Of a DNA stretch of 64,000 nt, positions 10,280 to 21,290 are shown piece after piece; position 1 is the first letter of the stretch, and every line of letters starts with the position of its first letter. Position numbers and translations under genes: made by a program. The DNA comes from Macquaria australasica (taxonomy: Eukaryota; Chordata; Actinopteri; Centrarchiformes; Percichthyidae): positions 62,001 through 126,000 of the forward strand of contig SEMN01000337.1 of the NCBI GenBank assembly GCA_005408345.1, read 5' to 3'. Below the pieces are notes generated by a model, which worked only from the letters and a program-made list of their open reading frames with translations, was not told the DNA's origin and ran no database searches.

Positions 10280-13200
10280 GTAGATAGGGTGGGGAGGTTG
10301 AGCGGGTGGTGGAGGGGGGTCGGGGGATGGATGGCGAGGCCACAGATTTATGTCCACCCGTGTCTTGACCTTGTGCCCTCGTCGTCCATGGGAAGCCTCC
10401 TCAGGTCTCTGTGTGTGTGTGAGGGTGGGCTGGGGTGTCTGGGGGGGGCGAACGCCACCCCTAACAATGGGCTGGACAGTGAGAGAGAGAGAGAAGAGGT
10501 CTGGAGATCACATATGGAGGCTTGAGGTGGGGTGCAGGGCAGGCAGACAAACAGAGTCCACGTTCAAAGTAATTGAAGGATCAGCATTTGGCATTTTCAA
10601 TTAGTGTTCTAACCTCCGGGTTCCAGTATGCTCGTGGTCTTAGACATAAGAACCTTCTGATCGTAAAGCCTGGTCACAGTTAAGGCCAGTCTGAGGCAGG
10701 TGTGACGCGAATAGTCAACCCAGAAAGTCTAATAAGTGTGACATCTGCTGTAGAAGACGTATATCATATACAGTTTACCACAGTTATATTGGTATCAGGG
10801 CATAACAACACATTTCAGTACAGAAAAGCAAAAAATATGTTTGAGGTCATTTAGAAATAGAGCTGGGTATCATACTGACCAAAGAGTATAAAAAGCTTTC
10901 AAGTACCTAAAGCTGGGAAAGCAAATGCTTGCTCAGATTCATACAATACTTAGACGAAAGTTCAAAGTCCATGTAAGGCTGCTTGTGTTAGGACGACATT
11001 TAACATTTGAGAACTTTGTCTTCTTTTGTTTCATGAAAATAAGATTTTGCAGAAAGAAAAAAAATGCATGCAAAAAAGTATATTTAAATTTACCGGACGT
11101 ATATTCATCAGTAAGGAGGAGTAAGGTATCAAAAAAAAGTATTGTTTTCATATTTATACCAAAATGCAGGTATCATTTCTTACCAAGCCCTATTTAGAAA
11201 ACTGTTTTGACATTACATCATGCCATTTTCACCCGAGAGCACTGACAATTATGCTTTTCAACTGTCCCACTCAGTACTGTACATAGCTTGGTCACAATGC
11301 TTTAATAATAAAATATAAGGGATGCTCAAAGAGCAAATATCAGCTGCTACATCGTGATCAGACTTTTTCAGTATACGGCCTTAAAATGTTAGTATTGTTC
11401 GGGTTATAATCTGTAGTTGAAAAGCCAATGAAACTAAATAATGATTGGTTTATATGTAAGACTAATTTTTTAGGGGGGTTTTAGAGATGATCACTGAAAA
11501 AACCTGGATGTTTTGAAACGTATATCAGTTTAAACAGACTTCCACCTCCATTTGACAGTATGTTCACAGATTCAGGACAGTTTAATTGGTGAGGTCAGCT
11601 CAGGATATGATCTGACTAATTGAAAATGAAGACATAGGAGAGCTACTAATGCCTGGGCTGCTGCGCTGAGGCTCTCGATAAAACCACTGTTTTATAGTCG
11701 TGTAGTAATCTGAAACATATGTCAGCTGGAGAAAGACAGGTGCTCACAGAGCCAATGCTGCCAAATCATGTAAATGTGTCATTTTAATTAGAAATGTTTC
11801 GTCTGCATCTGGATCTTTCCCCCAAAATTTTATTGAAATCTGTCACAAGAGTTTTGAGATTTCCAGCTAATTAACAGACAAACAAATTGGACCGAAAACA
11901 TCTTTGACAGCGGTATTAACACATGCAATCCATGACTGGCAGAGTTTTGTAAAAGGCTGACAATCGTGAGTTTAAAAAGCTATGTTTTCATTTGTGGAAA
12001 ACTTCATCTTAGCCTAGATCATTGCTGCCCAACCTTTATAGCCAAGCAGCACCGACTCAGTGCCTGCGTACAGTACGTCCATGAGCTGTGAGCAGTTCAA
12101 CTAAAGAGCGATGTTCCCTTCTCAGATTTATTTTAATAGCTTTTTATAGAGTCCTGATGAGTAAAACTCTCCAGCATTTCACAAGAAAAAAGTCAGAAAA
12201 AGTGTCCTGTGTATCAGAAATATGTTTTTTCTTCTTTCTTAACTTGTTAATCATTTCCCGAGACCTTCGATTTATCTTGCAACTCTTTTAAGGGTCCTGA
12301 CACCCAGGTTGGGAACTGCAAAAACAGGGGAAAATAACATGCACTTTCAAATTCCTCTACTATCACTGTGGACATAAAGGACAAAAGTTCTGCATGTTGA
12401 GAAATCAGGAATTTGATGCTGTTCCCATGACGCCATGTGTCTGTAATCTCACTCTGTCTCTATTAGTTTCCATTAGTGAATTTTGGCAAATGAGAACAAA
12501 TTTGCACTAGACATTTCTGACAAGTAGGCACGGGCCGGCAGGGTTGTAAAGATTTCCAGGCCGCGGGCGGTCTGCGGGGAGATGTTCGAGGAGTGCTGTG
12601 GAATATTCATCAGCTGGATGGAGAGGGAAGAAATATTAGCCCACATCTGATTATAAAAATTACTTTTTTAACTTCTGCATCAAGTGGACTTTTTTTGTCA
12701 AGAATTCAACATCATCACGCCTTATTATTTTCCTCATTATATATATAAGTTGCCACACAGCAAATATTGAAAATGTCTAATACATTCAAGTAGAAAAAGC
12801 ATTGCTCAAGAGGCACTGATCAAATCAAATGAAAATATCTTCAGTGTGACTGAAGAGGCAGCAGAGTCGCTGCGTTAAAATCTCACCCTAAAGCTTCCAT
12901 TGGCTGAATACTTTGGGGAGGTGATTTATGAATAAAAAGGCCCCTGGAGGACCCTGGCAATCAAATGTGGGAGCGCAAAGTCCACATGTGCAAAATAAAT
13001 GTTGGGAAGAGAGCGAAGGGTTATCAGGCAGATCTGAGAGGAGCTGAGGACTCTGGGAAAATCCCACAGCCGTCTGCTGATGGCAACTTGCCTCATCATG
13101 TCCTCTCATAAATATATATTCACTGATACACACATGCCAAAACACACACATTATAGAACACTCTCTGTCTTAGTACTTCCTGTCTGCAGGATTTCAAATC

Positions 13201-13690
13201 CAGAGTAACGTTTTTGGGAATTTTCATGAGGATTTCTGTGCACACTGAAATGCCAATATCATCACTATCCGATCCCTGTGAAATCATTATTTGATCACGT
13301 TTGAAAAGCTTAATTTTTCATCCTAAACAGCCGTATTCCCACAGAAACTGTGTTTGCAGTCTTTCAGTTGCTTTGTTTCACAGAGCGACGATGAGAAGAT
13401 TTGCTTTATATCAATACTGGAGAGGCAACTAGTGTTTACGTTCTCTCATTCACTTTGTGAGAGGCTATCGTGGTGAACAGAAGGTCTGCAGTGGCTTGAC
13501 GAGATGTGTGTTAGACTATTCTGTCTGTCTCTCTTTAACTTGCTTAATGTTGTCCTCACTATTAACAAACGTAGAGATTGTTGATAGTAAGCGCGTCTGG
13601 AACTTGTAGAAAACAGCCTAAACTGACCAGTCTGGACATCACTGTCGGTCCATTTGTCCGTGTTTTGGTCCATTTTTTAAGGCTACTGTT
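10280..13690. other. Long noncoding stretch, no gene seen
   Basis: G-rich runs occur at 10290-10450. The remainder is AT-rich and free of long microsatellites. Segments near 11560-11720, 12530-12660 and 12890-13110 have high-complexity sequence that could be conserved noncoding DNA. No splice-bounded exon was convincing. The minus-strand frame at 12888-13151 has no recognisable domain. Confidence 0.35.
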
Positions 13691-13699
13691 ATGAGCTGT

Positions 13700-13935
13700 C
13701 ACAAAGGTTTTTAAAGATGGCGGTTGCCTGTGCTGCAATGGCTCATGTGTTTGACCAATCAACGTACACTCTCCCAGCTCAAGGTTCCTCTTGTGCTGGG
13801 AGAGTAGCTACTCTGAAGAAGGAGCTAAAAAAAAGTCCCTCAAAACTAGCTCTAAGAACTACAATCGTTCCCAGTTCTTGCAGTGCGAACACAATAAAAA
13901 GGGGGCGGGGGTCCTCCAACTCTTCTTAGAACGAT
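13700..13935. repeat. Probable dispersed element with 10-bp hairpin
   Basis: The stretch has the feel of an interspersed repeat ('gaccaatcaacgtacactct', 'ttcccagttcttgcagtgcg'). It contains a perfect inverted repeat, actctcccag (13768-13777) and ctgggagagt (13796-13805). No second copy was found in the window, and no coding function is proposed for the 70-codon frame inside it. Confidence 0.4.
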
Positions 13936-14234
13936 GAAAAAGTTTCTCCGGTCAGAAAACACCATGTTCCCAGATTTCAGCAATTAACTTTGTGATAAAT
14001 GATGCATAAAACTACAAAAATAAGACCAAGGTTAGAATGTTTGAGTATCAAATGACTAAAGTGATAAAGTAAAGAATGTATTCGTGTGCACAGATTAGAG
14101 GGAATGACTAACCATTTTCCTCTTGACAGCAACCAGTGGTCTGGTTAATCTAGGATTTACTCTGGTTCACATGTTAGTCAGTGGGAGTCTAAAGCAGCCA
14201 AATCCAAAAGCACATTTGTTTGGAAGTCTGTACA

Positions 14235-14256
14235 GTCTGTCTGTCTGTCTGTCTGT
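14235..14256. repeat. (CTGT)n microsatellite
   Basis: Five tandem CTGT units. Confidence 0.9.
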
Positions 14257-14370
14257 GAATAGGAGTGTTTTTGTGTCTGTCTGCCTACCTGTGAGCAGTG
14301 ATGTGCACACTTGGCTGCTCTGATGGACAACCCCATTCTGACTGTAACAGCCTGTGTAATTTCCCCCATG

Positions 14371-14402
14371 TCTCTCTCTCTCTCTCTGTCTCTCTCTCTC
14401 TC
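14371..14402. repeat. (CT)n microsatellite
   Basis: CT dinucleotides with one interruption by CTGTCT. Confidence 0.9.
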
Positions 14403-14943
14403 ACCCTGACACACGAGGTCAATAATGTAAATCTAGAAAACTTGACTCTGCACACGAGCAAACAGCTCTGTGGGCTGCAAATGCTCGTGTTGAGCGGCGC
14501 AATTCGATTACACAGATTAGAGTTACACAATCCTGCCCTCAATAACAAAAGCAATTTTGATTTCAGAGCACGGAGAGGGAAATGGGAAGAAAAGGAGGAA
14601 TGTGAGAGAAAATGCTCTGCAGAAGAGATCCTGCAGGAACCAGGAGGAGGGAGGAAAACAGACAGCTTAGTCTAGAATCATTTATATTTAGCCATGAATG
14701 AGATGATGAAGGGACAGTAGGACAGAAATGCAACAAAGAGTGGACAAGGTAGAAGACAAATTTACAAAGCAAAAGAGTCCTGAAGTATAAGATTCAAACA
14801 AAAAAGGATCTTTCCTTTTCAGATTGTTTAATTTGAATGATTTTCACAAGAAAAAAGAAACAAATTCACAATTTTGTGCAACAGAAACACTTTTTTTCTC
14901 TCTCTTCTCTTTAATCATCTTATAAACGCTGACGACAACGTCC

Positions 14944-14988
14944 ATGGATGGATGGATGGATGGATGGATGGATGAATGGATGGATGGA
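14944..14988. repeat. (GGAT)n tetranucleotide repeat
   Basis: About eleven GGAT units with one GAAT variant. Confidence 0.95.
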
Positions 14989-15532
14989 CGACAACAATGT
15001 TATAACAGCTCCTGTCAACACTAAAATTTAAGGCCAACATTTTCAGATTGATCTCTTCTGGTTTTTGGAAAGCTTCGTTTTTTGGGGGGTAAAACACCAA
15101 CTTAAGCCTCTTTCACACAGAGTTCCTGGCAAATTACTGGGATAACCTTTCAGTGGGAAATTGGCGTTACAGATTTCCCTCAGTACCGATCCCTGCTCCC
15201 ATTCACACATGACCTCCATGCAGGAAATGTTCCTGAACATTTCAGGGAGAGACTGCATGTGTGAAAGGGGCTTTTAGTGTGGATGGAAAGCGCCAAAAAA
15301 GGGAGAAGAGGATGGGTTTTGGGATTTAGCTGGATTAGTGTGGACGTAGTCTAAGAGGTGTGTGACATAGCCAAGTGTTCTTCTGTTTCCTGTGGACGAG
15401 ATCAGATAAAGCAGCAATCGTTCATTATCTTTGAGGAAACCACCACTTCACATTATAGGATGTACCACCAAAGAGCCTGGTAAAATGTCTCACTGCAGAA
15501 CTCCAATAAGATATGTGGATGTAGCAGTGTAG

Positions 15533-15535
<3 letters not shown>

Positions 15536-15565
<30 letters not shown>
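15536..15565. repeat. (GT)n microsatellite
   Basis: About 15 units. First of three alternating GT/CA/GT arrays within 350 bp. Confidence 0.95.
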
Positions 15566-15567
<2 letters not shown>

Positions 15568-15678
15568 TAGTGATGTAAATAAATAGATAGAGAGGAAGAG
15601 CTACGCAGACAGGAAAATGAATGGCACCTGAGGTAGAATTTCTTACATTGGAGGGTAAAAGCAGCTGAGTCAGCACAT

Positions 15679-15680
<2 letters not shown>

Positions 15681-15747
<67 letters not shown>
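15681..15747. repeat. (CA)n microsatellite, about 33 units
   Basis: Uninterrupted CA array lying between two GT arrays. Either neighbour can pair with it as an inverted arm. Confidence 0.98.
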
Positions 15748-15749
<2 letters not shown>

Positions 15750-15838
15750 CAGAGAGACTCTTTACCTGCCTACATACATATACAGTACATATTCTTTTAT
15801 GTGAGCATCAGTATCTGGTTCTTATGTGCATGTGTGTA

Positions 15839-15840
<2 letters not shown>

Positions 15841-15880
<40 letters not shown>
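15841..15880. repeat. (GT)n microsatellite, 20 units
   Basis: Uninterrupted GT array. Confidence 0.97.
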
Positions 15881-15882
<2 letters not shown>

Positions 15883-15899
15883 ATGTCACTGTCCATATG

Positions 15900-17960
15900 G
15901 GGTGAATTAGTGTGACACAGTGCAGGAGGAGGAGTTCTCTATCAGAGGAGATGCCAGCATGAACGGGCCATTGTCTGAGAGGTCAAAGGTCATGTGAGAG
16001 CTGAGACGTGTGCACACACACCTAAAAATAGATTGCTGAGCTTGAAGGTTCATTTTTGAGAATTCTTATCACAAGGTACACTTACTTGGTTTTTCTGGAG
16101 CTTTCAGTCACATCTCCTGGCCTTCATTAGCAGACATAGGAAAAAGTAAACTATGTGATTTTTTTGTCAAATAGTAAAGGTTGTTCATTTTGCAAACACT
16201 TAAAGTATAAGCAGCATTCAGGGTTTCATTTGTGTCTGCTGAGGATCAAATCTCTCTCTCAATGTGTAAAATTTAAGGTGGTTTTCTAATGTCTAATAAT
16301 CACCACTTAACAGCTTCACTGTAAGAGACATAGAAAACGTTCAACCACAAATTCATCTTAAATCTTAGTGGAGTTTTACCAAATATACAGATAAGATACC
16401 AAATATATCGGTCTTTAGGGGAAATGTGTATAAAATGATGCACAAGCCAATATTTTCATTTAATGGAACGATGCAGACATAATAAAAAACAGTTTGAATT
16501 TTCACTCACTGTGAACATCGTATACAACAACAAAATTTGAAGAGAGAAAATCAAAGTGTTCAGCACTTTTATGACAATATTGATGAAATCTGAAATCTTT
16601 TACCCGGTCAGGTTTCTGCCAATCACATGTTGTTGTTCGCACTTACATCATATGTTTAATCCTTCTATTTGTGCTTCATGTGTATTTATGTCTGACGGTT
16701 TATATTTTAAGGACAGGTTTTATTCTTATGCAATTTTAATTTACCTCAATACCTATCTGATCAGCAGCAGACACATCACATCACCATTATGTGGGATTAA
16801 ATATTAAATAATTTAAATCAAAAATAAAAATAAAAATTTCCATTTTAAATGTTAGATTGTAAGATGATCAGATGTAGTTCCATGAAAGCTTTTTGCGTTT
16901 TTCAATTTAACTTTTAAATAGAGTTGTCATTATTTTAATTTACCATTTCAATATTAACACCCTTTATATTCATTTCCTTTTTCTTTCTTTATTTAATTTG
17001 ATTAATCTCTTTAATGGCTTGATAATCCCAGGTAGTAGAGTAAAATGCTAATTTTCTGTCTGGGTGAAATGTCTCTTGCCTAGCGTCTCTGACTGACCTG
17101 CAGCTCAGTGTGAAATGATCTCAGCTCAAAGACAGGTTTACATTTTAATCAGAAGACAGACATAACGAGAAGGAGACAGGCTGTACATTTTAATTAGAGG
17201 CTCTTCAGTGAGACAGACACACAGCCAGAGCTAATATTCCCCCTAAGGAGCCCCGGCAGGCAGTTGGGGCTTATAGCTGACTGCCTCACAGCCTGATTGT
17301 CCATTTTATAGGCCTATTGATTTCCTATCACCTCCCCGCATCAATACACCTCAGCTCATCTCTCCCTCCTTAACATGCATGGAGGTCATGATAAAAGATC
17401 TAATGGATGGAAATCCTATTAGAGGAAGAAAAGGATGGAGGGAGGGACAGGCTGAGACTGAGGTGGAGGAGGTTCTGGATTTTTCTATTGTCTGCAGTCA
17501 AGCTGCTCGATACAAACCGAAAGGGTCAAAAGCACCATTTTAGTGTAAATAATGCCTAGTTTAGAGGACGTTACCCTGATCCAAAAGATCACAGGTCTTT
17601 ACATAATGAGATGTGGCAGTGGGAGAAGTGAAGGTAACCAATGTACAGGAGAGCTGGGACAACATCACTCTTCTTTGATAAGAATAATCTACCAAGAAAT
17701 GTTCCTCATTTGTCAATTTTTCACAAAGTTAAAGCTGAAAATTCCCAGTAAAGAAGTGAAGGAGTTATTTCACGCATCCAGGGACGTAAAAGACTTGTTC
17801 ATTTTCTCATAGACGATGTCAGGTGACTGACAGTTGGAGCACCTTGAGGCTGAAACTCTTCTGGTTGTATCATCAGTTCAAAAGATGAACAACCGCGTCA
17901 GAAAATACTGGATTCTTTGATAAGAAGAGTCTAAAGCCAATAACTAATAACTCTGTGAGT
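15900..17960. other. Noncoding stretch, no gene seen
   Basis: Very AT-rich from about 16400 to 17000, including a short (AAAAT)n-like run near 16820. From about 17040 to 17350 the sequence is complex and contains 'cattttaattagaggctctt', a possible conserved noncoding element. The part at about 17750-17890 shares diverged text ('gcatccaggg', 'tgacagttggagca', 'gaaactctt(g)ctggtt') with 62770-62880, suggesting an old dispersed repeat. Confidence 0.4.
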
Positions 17961-17966
17961 TATTAG
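17944..17966. repeat. Perfect 10-bp hairpin
   Basis: ctaataactc, loop tgt, gagttattag. It sits at the left edge of the following dispersed repeat. Confidence 0.85.
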
Positions 17967-18180
17967 CGTGTGAGCGCTAGCTTAGCGTGTTAGCATGCTA
18001 ATATTTGCTAAGTACAGCTGAATTATATTAGTTTTGCAGGTATTTCATCATAAACTAAAGGATTGGACAAAGGAAAGTTTGACCTGATGAAAGGTCAGTG
18101 GATCACCAAAGTTGTGGTGGACCGACCGACCGACACTGCCATCCATAGAGCCATGCTGCTAACATGGCTAAAACCTCAAA
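17967..18180 (+). repeat. 'gttagcatgctaa' dispersed fish repeat
   Basis: Contains gttagcatgctaatatttgc, then 'caggtatttcatcataaact', 'gacctgatgaaaggtcagtg' and 'gatcaccaaagtt'. The same ordered phrases recur at 32.5-33.3 kb and 52.6-53.0 kb. It is abundant in percomorph genomes in my recollection. No coding capacity. Confidence 0.7.
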
Positions 18181-18884
18181 GGTACAAGTCTGTGGACGTC
18201 CAAAGAAACATCCAATCACAGACTTAAAAATACAGATAAATTAAGATAAAAGATTACACTAAAGATTTGCACCTCTGCCTGGCGTCTCTGTAGAAATGGC
18301 TGCTGAGATACCTAATATTTACAGCCATTAACCAAACTGACAGAAACAACATGAGTTCTCAGAAACACTCTTGAAATTATTAAACTTTCAGGGAATTCAC
18401 AATGCTAACAATTACTTCAAACTCCAAAATCCCCAAATTTGCTCCCAGCTCACTGTTGATATTGTGAAACTAAACTAAACTGTGATTTGGCCACTAAAAC
18501 AAAAACAGATTCTTTTCTCTAAATAAGTGCAGGTGCAGCAACACAAACAGTTTATTCTTCAATACCGAGGAACACTGGAGGATGACACTGCAAAATACTT
18601 TGTAATCTGAGACAACTGAATGACTGTAAGTGGCAGAATGACTTCATCATTTTCAACAACACACAAACACACACACACAAAAACTCTCCAGCTCTGTAAC
18701 CACGTCATCCCCCAAAACATGAGTTTGTCCTTGAACGGTTTTAGGCGACCCGGCACACAACAATATCAGAGCACAGGTTTGTTAATGGAGAGGAATAAAG
18801 AAAAAAAGAAAGGATATATTTGTATGAGCTTCCATTTGTGCCAAAAATAGCTCCTCTGTTTTATTCTTTGTCAAAAACAGCTGC

Positions 18885-19381
18885 TGATGTGTGTCTTGTT
18901 GTGTCTTTTAAATGTATTGTTTATCATGTCCCATGAGGGACTTATGCGTTTCCTGTTTTATTTGTCTTGTCTTGTTTCTTCAGTTCCTGCCCTCATGTCT
19001 GATTATCCTCACCTGCTCCCCAGTGCTCACCTGCCCCTGATTTGCTTGTTAATCCCCTTCTCTATATATACCGGTCCTCTGCCTTTGTTCTCTGTTGGTT
19101 CATTGTTGGTTCTCTCTCCGTGTCTCAGTTTTCCTGCTTGTCTGACTTCCAGGTTGAGTTCCTTGTCACTGCTTGTCTTGAACTGCTTATCTCGTGCTAG
19201 TTTTGTATGCCATCTGTGTGCTTCTGTTCCCCAAACCTGGACCTGCCCAATACCCGTTTCCTGTCTGTCTGCCTGCACCTACGTGTAAGTGTTTTTTTGT
19301 GAAATAAACCTTTCAACTGCTGGAGCCTCGACTGTCTGCATTTGGGTCCTACCCCTGCTGCCTAGATGGCATACCGTGACA
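18885..19381 (+). mobile_element. Probable solo LTR of a Ty3/Gypsy-like retrotransposon
   Basis: The segment begins with TG and ends with CA (ccgtgaca). It holds a promoter-like 'ctctatatataccggtcctc' near 19060 and a polyadenylation signal aataaa at about 19302, followed by 'tgtctgcatttgggtcctac', an ending typical of fish Gypsy LTRs. It is pyrimidine-rich in the U3-like half. No primer-binding site, gag/pol frame or second LTR was found within the window, so a recombined solo LTR is the simplest reading. The 133-codon frame inside it is not a gene. Edges and target duplication are approximate. Confidence 0.65.
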
Positions 19382-19389
19382 TTGCTGAC

Positions 19390-20620
19390 AGCAAAAGAAT
19401 CAACTTTATCCTGGTGCCATCATACTGTCCATTTAGGATGTGTGTGATTTAGAAAAACTGTCTTTGTATTCTTACACACACTCATGCAGACGCATTAGGG
19501 TTGAATATCAGGAGATTCTTGTATTTTCTGGGAATTCTCTCCAAAATCCAGTCCCTTTTTACAGGAAAAATACTTGTGGGAACCTGTAAGCCTTGTCCAA
19601 ACGTCATTAACGCTACTACACATCTGTCCAATGTTGAAATGCCATTATTACCATATAACTAGATTGACATTCAGCTGCAGCAGTTTCTGTAAAATCTGTA
19701 AACAAGACTACAGACTGCAGGTTTTAATCAGACATGCAGGACTCCATCACCAAAGCAGAGGGAAAACAAGTTCAACAGGTGGAGCACTGAGAGAAGATCG
19801 CCCTAACGTTGCAACTATGTACAAGAGCAGAGGGTGTCGAACTTGTGAGGACCGCCTCCCCTGGGGAGCAGGAGAGAGATGGAGGGAGAGACGTGAGGCA
19901 AAGATACTCCGTTAGTTTGGCCCGAGCACCAACACAGTCTGCAGTTATACAAAGCTCATGCAGGACATTAAGGTACTTTAAAAGCCTTAGGGCCCTTGCT
20001 GCAATTCGCATCAAAAATAGAAGTCCTCTGAGTCATGACTCATAACGTAAGTCATCAGTACCTCTGACGTCCTTCACAAATAAATGGCCATAAATCCGTT
20101 TAGAAAAAGATGCTCCTTATAACTGCAGAACTTGCCTGAGAATCACAGTAAGCCAGTGATACTTCTCTGTACATCCATGGGTACACTGCAAACAGGAGCT
20201 GCTGACAGCTAATTCGGCAATCAACTGCTAAACAAATATAGGCTAAACAATGACGGGTGTGTGCAGTTGTCTCTATTGTCTGTGGGGGTGGGGTGGGGGG
20301 TCCACAGTGTCAGACTTTGAAAACCCCAGTCCAAGAGAAATGAATAGTACAGCTCTGACGTGAATAAGACATTGATTTCTGGGTGACCCTGCTGTGCTGC
20401 TTATAATTTTTCAGGAAACACAGCATACACCTCATCTGCCAAACACACACACCCCCAACATGAGCATCATCATTAGGACGAGGCCTTGACTGTCTAGGGA
20501 CTGTGAGGCCAACATGACTGAGATAAGGGTCCATCAATCTACCAACCCCCAGCCCAGCTCCATCTCACTCTCTCTCTCCACATACATAAGATTCATGTCT
20601 TCCAGACCAGATGGCTCCCC
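19390..20620. other. Noncoding DNA, no gene seen
   Basis: Overlapping short frames on both strands near 19574-20045 show no domain. G-rich run at 20283-20300. Confidence 0.35.
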
Positions 20621-20639
20621 TGTGGCTCTCACTCCGCTA

Positions 20640-21290
20640 GTTAGCACTGTGGCTAATCCGTTAGCCGTGGTGTCGTTACCTTCGCAGAGGTTACAGTTCA
20701 ACGTCATCATCACGGCGAACACACTCGCTCATTTCCACGTCTCTTTTCTTTCATTTCAAGTTAGCATTGTAGCAGGGGTTAAAGGTCAACACCACCAACC
20801 AAGGAGGTTTCCCTAAAACTGGAAGATATGCTCAGTTATTAGTCTCCTTGTCCTTTAACTTTCATTCCTTTTCTTTTGTTGTTTCCTTCCCTTTGTTCAT
20901 TTCCCGCCGCCGAAACGGATGAAAATGTGCCGATTTTGAGATCTGATTTTATTGCCTCTGGACGATTTGCCGGATGGATGCCGATTTTTGTTGAAACTGA
21001 TATCCGGAGCGCCGCCCCACTTCGAAAACCGGATTTATCGGACTGAAGTTGAGGCCCAGCTAGCAGCATCATTACCTCTGCAGGGTTAAAGTTCAACATT
21101 ATTGTCACACTCTTCTGCATACGCTGTGTATTTGTCTTGACCCTGGTATTAGTTTCCCCTTTTCTTTTTTTTTTTAACCTCCTCCTCTTCTGTCCTTCCT
21201 TCCTTCCTTCCTTCCTTCCCTCCACAGCTAATTTGCTCGGCCTGTATCGGAGCATCATTACCTCTGCTCAGGGTCAATGCTGAGCGGTCA
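20640..21290. repeat. Diverged internal repeats around 'cattacctctgcagggtta'
   Basis: Related phrases appear at about 20675 (gttaccttcgcagaggttac then agttcaac), 21070 (cattacctctgcagggttaa then agttcaac) and 21255 (cattacctctgctcaggg). A (CCTT)n run lies at 21193-21219. These look like decayed copies of one unit; no gene is seen. Confidence 0.4.

Noticed and set aside
14944..14988. Array-like tandem repeats considered as CRISPR
   Set aside because: Short uninterrupted tetranucleotide units without spacers in a vertebrate-type genome; a plain microsatellite.
18887..19288. 133-codon hydrophobic, Leu/Ser-rich frame
   Set aside because: Lies wholly inside the probable LTR, covering the pyrimidine-rich and TATA-containing part.
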